From Andrena cerasifolii (Eukaryota > Arthropoda > Insecta > Hymenoptera > Andrenidae): 64,000 nt of DNA. The notes beneath the pieces are model-generated. The model ran no database searches and was not told where the DNA came from. It saw nothing but the letters and a program-made list of their open reading frames with translations. Shown piece after piece: positions 36,628 through 47,304 of the stretch (position 1 is the first letter of the stretch; each line of letters begins with the position of its first letter). Location of the stretch: assembly GCF_050908995.1 (NCBI RefSeq), contig NC_135132.1, forward strand, positions 1,979,001 through 2,043,000, read 5' to 3'. The position numbers and the translations under genes were made by a program.

Positions 36628-37220
36628 AAAAATATATATTATATAGTTATCGCTAGATGATATAATTAATAAAAATTAACTGAAATTTAATAAATTTATT
36701 ATACATACAGGAGTTGTCTCAGTATGCACAACCTATTTCAGGGATAAATTCAGTATTTGTGTATCACGAAGTATATTTATGTAGAATTTAAATTGATTTT
36801 AATTCTGATATTGCTTTCCAGTTGTGTCTATTTCAGTGCTTCAGTAATACTGTTGGTAAATCGAAGTTTCGAGTATAACTAATTTTATTAAACTATTTTG
36901 TCTACGAACACACTATATCACCTGCCTTCTTACAGTTCCATAAGTGCCGTTAAGTCCGTCAATTTATTTAAGTGAAGAACTAACATAACTGAAGCAAGAC
37001 AACTGTGTATAAAACATTTTTTAAAATCAATGCTATATTTACACGTTTACACTCAAAACCAAAGTACTTATTCCGGGTACTGACGTCCAGATAATAAAAT
37101 ATACGTACGTATAAAGTTGAACGAGTTGCTTTTTCAAAAATGACTCGATGCAAATATTCAGTTTGTACTGATGCCTGATACTGTATGTTTCGCAAACCAA
37201 ACTATATATCATTCTCGAAC
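36628..37220. other. FAM114A 3' flank, no feature recognised
   Basis: AT-rich unique sequence; short minus frame 36980-37195 has no motif. Confidence 0.4.
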
Positions 37221-38197
37221 CAGGGATTGAAGCGGTTCCGAAAATAACTGTTTCAAACAGTTATATATCGGTTTTGACTGAAACAGTTATGAAGAACCTA
37301 TATTCTGAATAACTGTTATAAGGAACCGAAATTTCTGACTATATCGATTTCGGTTACAGTTCTACAGAACCGATATTATATCGGTTATAACGGTTCTAGA
37401 ACTGTTATTTTTTCGGTTCTAAAACCGAATTGAAATAAGTAGATATTACGCTTACAAATTACTGTATATTAAGAATTTATTGTGAAGTATTTCTAAGAAA
37501 TTTAATAATCTACAATTTAATCAGAAATTATGGTTCTATTTTATCGCACTGTTTCATGTCTCGGATGGCCGTGTTGGCTTAAACGCTTAAGCTAAAAATT
37601 CTTTACGTCTTGTTAAGCCGCGTATTCACCTGAGCTCCGATCGAGCAAAAAATCGGTGCGCGCCGAATGCGCAGGTGAATACACGGCTTTAGGCACGTTC
37701 AGAGTTCAGCGGAGCGTCCGCGCTAGGGGTGCGGAGCAAATTACCTATACATTGTATAGGAGCATTCGTCCGCAATGATTACTGTGAAACAAACGCAAGC
37801 TTTCACAGTCAAGCAGATTCCGCCACGGAGTAATAAACAGCCACACATCAAAACATTGATGTAGATACGGTACTGAGATGATGACTAAAGCAAGACGTCT
37901 GCGTTCTAATTGCGTTGACAAAATAAATCCATGCACAGCCATCGGAGAGTTAAAACATATAACAATTTCGTAGGAACAATATAAGAATCAATTTACGAAC
38001 CGAAATAAACCGACTCTAGAACCGTTTTAGAACCGAAAAAATAACTGTTCTAGAACCGTTATAACATCGGTTCTAGAACCGTAACCGAAATCGATGTAGT
38101 CAGAAATTTCGGTTCCTTATAACAGTTATCCAGAATATCGGTTCTTCATAACTATTTCAAGAACCGAAACCGATATCATAACTGTTTTAAACCCCTG
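37221..38197. mobile_element. hAT-type fold-back element (977 bp) with AACCGTTATA repeats
   Basis: Ends CAGGGATTGAAGCGGTTCCG and the complement of CAGGGGTTTAAAACAGTTAT. The 8-bp flanks TCTCGAAC and TTTCGAAC differ at one base. Arms of about 215 bp are dense in GGTTCTAGAAC and CGATATTATATCGG palindromes. A TTA-flanked MITE (37616-37688) is nested. Confidence 0.75.
37616..37688. mobile_element. Harbinger-like mini-MITE (73 bp)
   Basis: AGCCGCGTATTCACCTG and its complement, bordered by TTA (37613-37615, 37689-37691). A short relative of 38758-38999. Confidence 0.65.
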
Positions 38198-38259
38198 TTT
38201 CGAACATATAGAATATATATTTTTAAATTATTCTAGATTATGGTACTGCGCTTCTAGAC

Positions 38260-38691
38260 CAGGCCTGTCGAACTTTTGCTCTTGCCCTCGAAGGGCAGCC
38301 GCGGGTGGTTGCGAGCGAAGGCAAGAGCGACGGCAAAAGCGGCAGCCGTAAAAGAGTGGGGATAGGTAACGTTCACAGATTCCCCCACTAAGAAGGCCTT
38401 TCGCTCTTGGGCCCATAGACATATATAGACAGAGCGTAAGCTGAGGGGGGTGTGAGATTCGCGGTAAGGGGAGCGATACAGGCAAATTCGGTAACGCAGT
38501 GGATATACATGCCGAATGCTTCCGAAGCTAACCCGACGTGCCTGTATCTGACCTCTGCCTTTTCCCCTCCAAGCCTATAGTCCCAGCTTCTGCTCCGTCT
38601 ATATATGTCTATGCTTGGGCCTGGCTCAGTGCCTTCGAGGGCGAAGAGCAACTCGCGGCTGCCCGTGCGAGCAAATCCCTGGACAGGCATG
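38260..38691. mobile_element. hAT MITE (432 bp), GC-rich
   Basis: Exact 8-bp target duplication TTCTAGAC (38252-38259, 38692-38699) around CAGGCCTGTCGAACTTTTGC and the complement of CATGCCTGTCCAGGGATTTG. An internal palindrome, CATAGACATATATAGACAGA, pairs with the copy near 38597. Confidence 0.85.
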
Positions 38692-38757
38692 TTCTAGACG
38701 ACTGTGACGTCGAAATGAACAATCTATAGGGTCAGCTACTCGTGGACTGAATTCTAA

Positions 38758-38999
38758 AGCCGCGTATTCACCTGTGCATTCGCCCCGAATATGCATCGGG
38801 CGTGCACCGATTTTTTGCTCGTCCGAAGCTCGGCGCGCGTTCGGGCTTGAGTGAATTTTGCGGCGTCCACTTCATGGTATCGTTCGGACGCGAATGCACG
38901 CTTTGATGGACCGCCAGCAAGCGGATCGGCCCGAACGAGCAAAAAATCGGTGCGCGCCCGATGCACATTCGGGGTGAATGTACAGGTGAATACGCGGCT
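38758..38999. mobile_element. Harbinger-like MITE (242 bp)
   Basis: Ends AGCCGCGTATTCACCTGTGC and the complement of AGCCGCGTATTCACCTGTAC with TAA on both sides (38755-38757, 39000-39002). GC-rich interior with internal symmetry around GCACCGATTTTTTGCTCG. Confidence 0.75.
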
Positions 39000-39002
39000 T
39001 AA

Positions 39003-39638
39003 TAATATTGGAATACATTTGAATGAAACTCATTATACCACTTTGTACAATATTTATCTAAATGTGTCCTCTGACAGGAGAATTAGTAATGCAATCATTG
39101 AAGACACTCCCTATAATTATCATTATACTTTGCGTTGTTGGTTCTGAGGGTTACTTGTATCTAAAATCCGTGTGATGCTTTCTGAAAATAAAACATTAAA
39201 GAAATCAGAGAATAAGAACGTGCTTCGGATGGGCTTTTTTTACTGTTACAAAGTGCTGAATCTATTCTTGAAGGGGACCTGCGCGTTAGAACACATTTCG
39301 TATCATCTTATAGTTCCGTTAGTCTATAAAAAGAACAATATATTCTGTAGCAATGTTTAATTAATTAAATAATTTGCAAAATAACTGTATTTTTGAATAT
39401 TATCATTTCTTCACTGTGCACATGAAATACATTTATAATTCTAGGTGTACGTTAAATAAAAGAAAGTATATGTAGCGATAGTAAAGAAAATGTGGCATGC
39501 AAATATTTTCTCGTCACGAACGAATGTGATTTGGTGTTAGATACAGATATTAATGCTACACGATATAATAAAACAGAAAGTAGAAAACAATATATTAAGC
39601 GCGGCTCAGAGTGATACGAGAATAAATGTAGGCACAAT
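39003..39638. other. Nup58 3' flank/3'UTR, no further feature
   Basis: AT-rich DNA downstream of the Nup58 stop codon. ATTAAA on the minus strand at about 39356-39361 is one possible poly(A) signal. Confidence 0.35.
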
Positions 39639-42600
39639 TTAATGTTTTCCTCGTTTATTACCAACAGGGGGTTTTTGAAGTTGGAAACTCGAACTTGATT
39701 CGCTTGTTGGTAAAGGTGCTGTAAGGTTTGTTGGGGTATTAAAAGTCAAACTTGCAGTTGGTGGTTTCAATGATGTGCCTAGATTAATGTTAGTAGCAGA
39801 TGATGTTGGTATTGTATTTCCCCAAACTGTAACAACATATACACTGAATTACTTTGAATCTATTTCGCTGCGCTAGCTTGACTTTTATAAAACAGGTAAA
39901 ACTGTATATAAATTCAAGTAGATTAATATTGTCATTGAAAAAATAATGTATTAGCAATGGCAACGATATTGGGATGTTGAAGTATATCGTTGCAACTAAC
40001 ACTTACAGATACCCATAAAATATTAGTAGAATCCTTATGCGCGATACAGATCCCATATGTGTTAAATGTACCTTTCAGTTAATGCAAGCATCTTTTTTTA
40101 TAATCACGAAGACAACAGAAGCGATTAAAGCACATATAAAATATCCAGCCATTTCTCAACAAGTGCAGGTTTCGATTTGTTCGTACTTTACTGTTTCCCG
40201 GCGAAGTTTTGAGAAAGGAAGGAAAAAACACTTATTCTTTTTAAATACGTTTCCGTACGTAAGTTATGTACGTTAGGTAAATAAGCTTGGAGCCCCTTCC
40301 CACAAGTGACAACACAAAAAGAAACTGAAGTATAAATTTAATACCTTACAAACTAAAATAGATCCCTTATTCTTTTCCTGGAAAGGTAAAATCAAAATCA
40401 AGTCACAGAAATAAAGGACATGAGTTGAAAATATTTATAAACGAAACAGCGACAAACAGCTCTAATATCTACTAAAAGGACATTATATGTTAGTTAAATC
40501 TACCTCATACTAAATCCACGCAAGACCTGAAGGTAGGAGATGTTTATGGGATAGTTGAAACAACGGAAAAACGTTGTCTTAGGGATTTTGTTTTTAATAA
40601 GGATATATTGACACTATAATATCACATGACTTATTTACCTAATGTATTTCGTGTGTCGTAACCTCCTGGTCTGTTAGAGTTTAATACCGTCGAGGAGAGA
40701 AAACTTTTATTTCCTGCAAATATGAAATATAAATGGAATATAGAGCAAATTAAATATATTGGCCATTATTGAATAATAATAGAAAAAGATATTACCGGGT
40801 CCAAACGGAGTCGGGCCACTTGTAATTTTTCCAACGTTACTTCGAGATGCTCTTCCATCTAATTTAATGTCTTCGAAAACGTTTGTATTATCTTTCAAGA
40901 CGTACTTTCTGAAATTAAGGTACTGCTCCTTCTGCTGCTGTACCTTGGAATGTACTCCCTGTAATTTACCAGCAACAGCTACGAGAGACTCGTGAAGCTT
41001 ACTCATAGCCATCGTCAATTCTAAAAACCAGTCACAAAGCATTGTCAAAATATCGTCTCTTTAAACTTAAGGGGTTATACCTAGTCATGCGGCCCAAAAG
41101 AGGCGAATGTTTGTGAATATTTTTTGAAAAAGCGGAAGCATATATTCTTACGGAACTTTTTGTGCTTTTTAAGAGCAACATTTAAAGAACATTTGGTAAT
41201 TTTTTCGTAGAAAAATATTTACGTTAATAATAAAGTAACAACTGACATCCAAGCATTTTTAAAAATATGGTTTTGTGGTGAGCACTGCCATTCGGAACCA
41301 GATTATCTTAAATCAAAAAACAAAAAAGATTTCGTTAGTATATTAATGTATCCTCAGATTGACGGAGAGAATTTCCCGAAATATTAATTTAAAACAAAAT
41401 GGTGGCTATTTAAAGTTGAAATCCTGATTTTTTCGTGCAAAAATCACGCGAAAAAAATCAGGATTTCAACTTTAAATAGCCGCCATTTTGTTTTAAATTA
41501 ATATTTCGGAAATTCCCTCCGTTAATCGGAATATACATTAATATATTAACGAAATCGTTTTTGTATTTCGATTTTAGATAATCTAGTTCCGAATGACAGT
41601 GCTCACCGCAAAACCAAATTTTTAAAAATTGCTTCTTGGATGCGGTTGTTACTTTATTATAAACGTAAATATTTTTCCACGAAAAAATTTTTGACCTAGA
41701 ACAGAAAACCGAAAATTTTTTAATTATATTTAAGATTATCTCGGGAAGTATACGAGAAAATTAAAAAAAAACTGATTTTTGTACGAATGGTGTGTGATTG
41801 AACACAACCTCGAAATTGTTGAAGCGTTTTGTTCAATCACACACCATTCTTACAAAAGACAGTATTCTTTAATTTCCTCGTGTACTTCCCGAGATAATCT
41901 TATATATAATTAAAAAATTTTCGGTTTTCTGTTCTAGGTCAAAAATTGAAGTAGAAATCTTTCCGGCCGCGGAACACTGTTTTTCAGAATTAGCTTCATT
42001 TGTTGCCCCGCGGCGCCGCCATTTTGCATTAAAAAAATTAAAAAAAAAATAGATCATACTTCAAGATATGTACAATAAGGTCTTCGGTCAAATTTTGTAT
42101 TCCATTCACTATACTCGCATAAAAAATTCTCAAAATCAGGCTGCCTTTCCGGCCTCTACAGTGGCATTACCCCTTAACTACAAGCAAGAAATTACCTTGC
42201 GGCGTTAGGGTTCTTGGAGTCATCATGGTCTGAATATGCTTCTCTGTAGTTTCGATTTGAGATCTAAATAACATTAAATCGTGCTCAAAACTATCAACCA
42301 ATTCCATGAAGAATAACAGCGGTGCATTGTTTTCATATTGTAATCCTGGTGGAGTATCGTGAGTCCTTTGAGCTATCTCATGGTTCTGTAATGCTTTCGC
42401 TGTGTCTTGCTTCAGTTTATCGGCGGAGGAACGATCTCGCTGGACAGACCCAGCTAACGTAGTTAAAATTTCCATTAATAACGCTGTGTCTTCGGCGCAT
42501 CGATTTAACGGCCTCGCGGAACCTCTTGCTATATCCGAAGACAATACTTTTTGCTCTTTTACAAACTCCCTGGAAATTAAAAATTTGCGCTGATATCAAC

Positions 42601-45600
42601 TCTGCCTGATTTTAATATCTCTTAATATATCTATTTATCTCTTATCGACGTGCATTACGAAGAGTAACACTGTTCATTTGCCTTACGAAGACTAGCACGC
42701 TGCTCATTCTGACCATGAAGAACAGAATTTTTCGATTTTCTTCTCGAAAAGTAGTATCATCGCCACCAAGAATAGTATGTTTTGCTCTTTCGCGACGAAA
42801 GGTAACACATTTCGGTCCTTTGCTTGAATAAAGTTAAAGTTGAAAAATTTATTCGATGGTCGACGAATAAAAAAATTTAACTTTATTCGACACATGATGA
42901 ATAATTTTTTTTTTTAACTATTATTCGTTCTAAACAATGACATTAGGCCCTGTGCAGACGAGCGATTTGCGGCACCTTGCTGTGCGCGTTTTAGCAGAAC
43001 ATAAATTTATATGAAGCAGCTCACACGGGACGCAAAGTTTTGCGGCTACTAAGCGGCATGTTTGCGTTCGTTTTGACGAACACAGGTATTGCTTCACCGC
43101 GAATGAACGCAGCGGCAACCTGCCGCAAACCGCTCGTCTGCACCGGGCCTTAGTGACGTTTATGAATACAAACATTGAAAAATACGCGACGCAGTAACTT
43201 CATACTATTATCGATTTTTTAACATCTTTCGGAAAAAAGCGAAATAATATATAATTCTTAAACCTGATACTATTTTTTATAACAATATGCTATTGAAGCG
43301 AAAATAAACATATTGCGTTTTATTTGTTATAATAAGAAAATAAACTTTACACATTCTCGTATAATATTGACAAAAATATTTATCTGTTACACACCACCCG
43401 AACCTAGCATTGCAAAATTAGCTTCTTCCTGTGCTACATCATTTTTATTATTATTTTCTAATGGAGTTGGACGAGGCATATTACAATTATTCCACCACTT
43501 AGAATCTGTAATTGTTTCATTCATTTAGCTAAATCTCGTTTAAAGAAGCAGAGATATTTTAAAATTTTATCAATTTATTACGTACAATAGAGCGTCAATT
43601 ATCCGAACCGCCGATTATTCGAACACCAGTGCTGTATCATCGCTATACCCACCATTTCTTCGAACCAGTGTAGCGCTACCAATTGATTAATTGACTTTTG
43701 CGTAATATAAATTAACGCAGTAGGACTCTTGTATTTAATAAGTAATTCTAGATGTAATTCCTATTAGTTATAAACTGTCTAAATTACTTCATTTTCCGAA
43801 CTGTTCGATTATCCGAATTTCTGAATCACCTCGGTCCCAAGTAGTTCGGAAAATTGACGCTCTACTGTACTGCTGTACTTACAATCATCTTGTATTTGTA
43901 TTTTTTGTTTTTCCTGTGCTTTTACGCAGGATGGGCGTTTCAAGCATTTTACTTATATTGCCCAACGAACATTTTAGTCAATCCATTCATTTTTCCCCCT
44001 CCTCTCTCCTTCGGGTCCCAGCAGCAGCAACCGCAACGGGAGAAAGGTGATGTGTGGTCACCCATCTTTCCCCAGTACACCGCCCCGTGATGCTTAACTT
44101 CGGTGATCTAACGAGAACCGGTGTATTCATCACGGCTACGGCCGCTGGTATCATCATCTTCGCTATTAGACATTGTAAACTAGTCACAATCTTTCACAAT
44201 ATATGAGCAATAAGCGACAATACAGGCAACTGGTAGTCATTCTACTCTTCGGAAAACAAATGAAACATGCTACTTTTCGCTGCAGCATTTGAAATCAGAG
44301 ACTCCTACCGGTACGTAAAATACCGGTATTATATCGGTATTTTTCGGTTGTATCTTCATAACCCTTATAGAAACCGAAATACGAAAATACCGGTATATTT
44401 ATCTATATTTACCGGTAATTTTTTCGATTTTCCTATATTATTACAATTTTCAAGATATTTGTAAGCAGAGATTTAAAACTGGTATTATGTTAGCGAAATT
44501 ATATCGAAGCAGATATAGTACCGAAATCGCTGTAATACCGAAACAAAAAGAATTACCAGCACTTTTCTGGTAACATGTAATAGTGTGGTCGCGACTGAAA
44601 AAGAATACGATGGTATGTACAATGTTACAATCGTCGATCTGAAATGCCAATGTCGTCTGCCTTATGCCAGAAAGGGATAGCGGGAAGACTCGGCGCTAAA
44701 GTGGAGCTGGAATATAAACAAATGAAGATTTGTTGTCGACATCAGGGACAAGAGCGTGGAGACTCGTCAGTCTGATGATCGACCATTGAGTGAATAGGTA
44801 CTAGCAGCAGTGAAAGATTTTTGAAATCTATTAATTTATTAAGTACTAGCTTCACTACTCGGCTTCGCCCGAAATTTAGATTCTAATTTTATAAAAGAAA
44901 AAAATTTTGTTTAGTTTTTTTTGGGGAAAATAGTCACATTTATCTGGATTAGCCAGGCATAATGAGCCGAGGTACATTTCGCGACCCCCGAGTTTACCGT
45001 TCGCAAGTTTTTAGGCGACAGACACACAAACATACGAAACACTTTCTGCTTTATAGTATAAGATTTATAGATTACCTAAGTAGTACTGAATTTATTACTT
45101 TAGTCAATCGACTAGTGTAATAGTTACTAAGTTATTGTTTGTTTATTATTAGATTATTAGCCCTGATAGCCAGATCTGGGTAGCAGAATCTGACATCAGA
45201 ACCGTGGTCGTCTGTGTCCGCAGATGGCTGCGTTCTGAGGTGCAGAGCCTGATGTCAGATCGGCAGCAGATCCGCAACAGATTCTGCCATCTGCTATGGT
45301 TCTGACGTCAGACTCTGCGCTGTCATGCCAGAGCCAGACCCTGCTACCAATCTGATGTCAGACTGGAGACAGATGGTTATCAGGGAGATTATTAAGTAGT
45401 ATACTATTAATTTATTTTTAGTTCATTACGGTTATTGTTAGAGTTACTATTAGTGTTGTTGTTAGTGGTAGGGTTACTGTTAGGGTTATGGAGGTATTAC
45501 CGGAAAATATCGAAACTTACCATGTCACCGAAAGAAATACCGAACAAATATCGGTATTTATTTTGGTTTTCGGTAACATATCGGTTTCGGTATTTATCTG

Positions 45601-46668
45601 TTTCGGTATTTATCTGTTTCGGTACGATATCGGTTTCGGTATCATACCGGTATTAAGTCCCTGTTTGAAACGAGCTACTGCTCGTGGCAAGCTGTGAATC
45701 ATGCTTGGTATCGTGGTATAATCGAAACATGCTTGTGATCGTCAGAAACATTGAAACGTGCTTCTTCTCGTGATAGATTGAAATGTGCTACTTTTCGTAA
45801 CGCAAGTCCTTACGATGTACTGTATAATAGTTACTTGAATTTATCTATCGTCTGTATCAGTTCCGGTGGCCAAACATTGTCTTTCGCAGTGACTGGACTA
45901 TTAATGCCTTGCGAGAGACCTTTACTGCGTACAGATACATCTAAACCTCCTAGTCCTTTATTGGTAGTAGTTGTGGTAACGGCAGTAACGTTAGGTGGTT
46001 TTGCTCCTAACAAGCCACCGCCGGTGTTCGATCCACCGAAAAGTGGTGCTGTAAACGTACACGCATATTCGTAATAATAATAACAGTAATGATATCAAGA
46101 ACAAACTTTATGTTTCACATACTTGTGGTGCTAGGCGCGCCAAAGCTAACGGTTCCAACTGCAGATGTGTTAGTTGGAGCGCCGAATGTTAAACTGGTAC
46201 TCGCTGCGGGAGTGCCAAAGTTAAGGCCGCTGAATAGTGGTGCGCTAGTAGTTGGAGTTGGAAATAAGCTGGTAGTAGTAGTTGCGGTGGTTGTGTTTGA
46301 TCCTAAAGCTAAACCAGTCGGTTGTGTTTGCGGCGCGGTTGCGGGTGTGCTATTGAACCCAAAACTAAGGCCAGCCGTTGTTGTTTGTGTCGCAGATGCT
46401 CCAAAAGGTAGCGCGAGTGCTGGTGCAGTCGAGCCGAAAGGTGTACTAGTTAAATTGAAACCTGTGGCTGGTCTGAGAAAATGTAATGGATTATTAATGA
46501 TCCAACGTATATTGACGGAGGAAAATTTGTTATTCTGTTAGATTTTATTTAATTTTTTTTAATTTTATATCAAGGTTAGGATTAAACGTAAGATTACACA
46601 TACTTTTGGCCGAATCCGAAACTCGTATTGCTCGTAGTTGCAGGTGCGCCGAAAGTAAACGTCGACAT
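39639..46668 (-). CDS. Nup58: Nucleoporin Nup58 (NUP58/NUPL1), complete, 6 coding exons
   Basis: Exons, 5' to 3' on the minus strand: 46604-46668, 46123-46472, 45835-46048, 42196-42569, 40796-41020, 39639-39826. All GT-AG, phases 2, 1, 2, 1, 1, giving 471 residues. The first 200 residues are an FG-repeat domain (SFGFG, PFGA, SFGF, TFGA, LFGG) rich in Thr, Ser and Ala. The segment GLGGLDV then leads into the coiled-coil region, about residues 200-400, with KEFVKEQK, HDTPPGLQYENNAP and LTPQELTMAMSKLHE, and then QYLNFRKY and GPTPFGPG. The protein ends PPVGNKRGKH. All these blocks correspond in order to vertebrate Nup58/45. The protein forms the central transport channel with Nup62 and Nup54; FG repeats bind transport receptors. 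The C-terminal tail after GPTPFG is only about 60 residues and has lost almost all FG repeats. Introns 3 (3.3 kb), 4 and 5 carry transposons. Confidence 0.95.
41071..42173. mobile_element. TTAA-flanked double fold-back element filling Nup58 intron 4
   Basis: Left end GGGGTTATACCTAGTCATGC, right end the complement of GGGGTAATGCCACTGTAGAG, TTAA on both sides (41067-41070, 42174-42177). Two palindromes follow each other: one centred near 41440 (GAAATCCTGATTTTTTCG and complement) and one centred near 41815 (GGTGTGTGATTGAACA and complement). Intron 4 runs 41021-42195, so only about 70 bp of it lies outside the element. Confidence 0.78.
42655..42840. repeat. degenerate short tandem repeat in Nup58 intron 3 (left)
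   Basis: Variants of CGAAGAGTAACACTGTTC, CGAAGACTAGCACGCTGCTC and CGACGAAAGGTAACACATTT recur about every 35-45 bp. An array of the same motif lies in the opposite orientation at 45664-45805. Confidence 0.45.
42946..43149. mobile_element. Harbinger-like MITE (204 bp)
   Basis: Ends GGCCCTGTGCAGACGAGCGA and the complement of GGCCCGGTGCAGACGAGCGG, TTA on both sides (42943-42945, 43150-43152). In Nup58 intron 3. Confidence 0.75.
43585..43867. mobile_element. pogo/Tigger-like MITE (283 bp)
   Basis: Ends CAATAGAGCGTCAATTATCC and the complement of CAGTAGAGCGTCAATTTTCC, TA on both sides (43583-43584, 43868-43869). Internal GATTATCCGAA copies. In Nup58 intron 3. Confidence 0.8.
44052..44150 (-). pseudogene. 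5S rRNA-like pseudogene or 5S-derived SINE fragment
   Basis: On the minus strand this reads GATGAATACACCGGTTCTCG, then ATCACCGAAGTTAAGCA, then GATGGGTGACC. These three blocks occur in the same order and spacing as in animal 5S rRNA, covering the internal control region (A box, intermediate element, C box). The 5' about 15 bases are diverged and the copy loses resemblance after GGGTGACC. It sits in Nup58 intron 3, so it transcribes, if at all, in the same direction as Nup58. A dispersed 5S pseudogene and a SINE3-type 5S-headed element are both possible. Confidence 0.75.
44846..45064 (-). mobile_element. Helitron-like element, copy 3 (219 bp)
   Basis: On the minus strand it starts TCTTATACTATAAAGCAGAA and ends GCCGAGTAGTGAAGCTAG, nearly identical to 34669-34888. 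Confidence 0.65.
45160..45385. mobile_element. palindrome-rich MITE (226 bp) with 9-bp target duplication
   Basis: Exact 9-bp duplication AGATTATTA (45151-45159, 45386-45394). Ends GCCCTGATAGCCAGATCTG and the complement of CCCTGATAACCATCTGTC. Inside, CTGATGTCAGA-like palindromes recur at least five times. A 9-bp duplication is usual for Mutator-like elements; the assignment is an inference. Confidence 0.72.
45420..45500. repeat. degenerate GTTA/TTAGGG-type simple repeat
   Basis: Runs of GTTACTGTTAGGGTTATGG and GTTGTTGTTAGTGG variants at the inner edge of the hAT-like element. Telomere-like words occur by chance in such a repeat. Confidence 0.5.
45664..45805. repeat. about 29-bp tandem repeat in Nup58 intron 3 (right)
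   Basis: About five units of the type TTGAAACGTGCTTCTTCTCG with variable linkers (45664-45805), next to Nup58 exon 3. A related unit lies at 44258-44290 and inverted relatives at 42655-42840. Confidence 0.5.
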
Positions 46669-46821
46669 TCTTTCCAGGTGAAATTAGTAACATAAATAGA
46701 TCACGTTTTTGTGCTTTAAATACGAAATTATTGTGTGTAAGTTAAAGTGCGTTAAACTGTGCTTAATGGTAAATCACGCTACGACGCTCAATCACGCTAA
46801 AGCTGCTATTAGTTGGTATAA

Positions 46822-47109
46822 GGTTTACAGCGATTAATTGCAGTGAATAGAGGGGGAAACACCTATAGAAGGGGTGGTAATGTGTGCGTGAACTGACGCC
46901 AGCGCCAAGCCAGCCAAGTGGCGCTAACGCGAAGCTAACCACGGCCAATCAGCATCGCCGGGAAATAGATTGTCGACGCTGATTGGCCGTGGTTAGCTTC
47001 GCGTTAGCGCCACTTGGCTGGCTTGGCGCTGGCGTCAGTTCACGCACACATTACCACCCCTTCTATAGGTGTTTCCCCCTCTATTCACTGCAATTAATCG
47101 CTGTGAACC
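46822..47109. repeat. 132-bp near-perfect inverted repeat upstream of Nup58
   Basis: Arms 46822-46953 and 46978-47109 are complementary with about one mismatch; the 24-bp spacer is 46954-46977. Start of left arm GGTTTACAGCGATTAATTGC; core GACGCCAGCGCCAAGCCAGC. The same 41-residue frame is therefore read outward from the spacer on both strands, which is a result of the symmetry. The near end is 154 bp upstream of the Nup58 start codon. No target duplication noticed. It could be a recent fold-back insertion or a palindromic regulatory region. Confidence 0.9.
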
Positions 47110-47304
47110 CTGGCTGCTATTCAAAAAGCGCCATCTTCGATACAAAGATATCCCGTTTAAATTAAACTGGTCTTCGCAGAGCGCCAAACGCTGGTTACAC
47201 TCGCAGGCACCAATTCTTGTCTCTGTTTCTTGTAAGTAATAATAAATAGATAAAACGTAAGGTGGCATCTGTCTTGTTTGATAAAAAAAATCAGTTTTTA
47301 CCAT

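Larger units (their letters stand above)
44466..45663. mobile_element. hAT-like element rich in ACCGGTAT, with nested insertions
   Basis: Ends CAGAGATTTAAAACTGGTAT and the complement of CAGGGACTTAATACCGGTAT; 8-bp flanks TTTGTAAG and TTTGAAAC match only in part. A Helitron-like copy (44846-45064) and a 9-bp-duplication element (45160-45385) lie inside. A further copy of the ACCGGTAT zone lies just outside at 44288-44440. Confidence 0.55.

Noticed and set aside
37562..37620. tRNA-like A-box string (GGATGGCCGTGTTGG)
   Set aside because: No B box, anticodon arm or acceptor pairing could be found; it lies inside a hAT-type fold-back.
43313..43528. open frames in Nup58 intron 3 that might be an extra exon
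   Set aside because: Nup58 exons 3 and 4 already join in frame at KFK-EFVKEQK, as expected for the family; an extra exon here is not needed and shows no family motif.
46089..46541. 150-codon plus frame
   Set aside because: Antisense of Nup58 exon 2, whose FG repeats and splice sites are convincing.
46763..47165. identical 41-residue frames on both strands
   Set aside because: They result from the 132-bp inverted repeat and have no motif.
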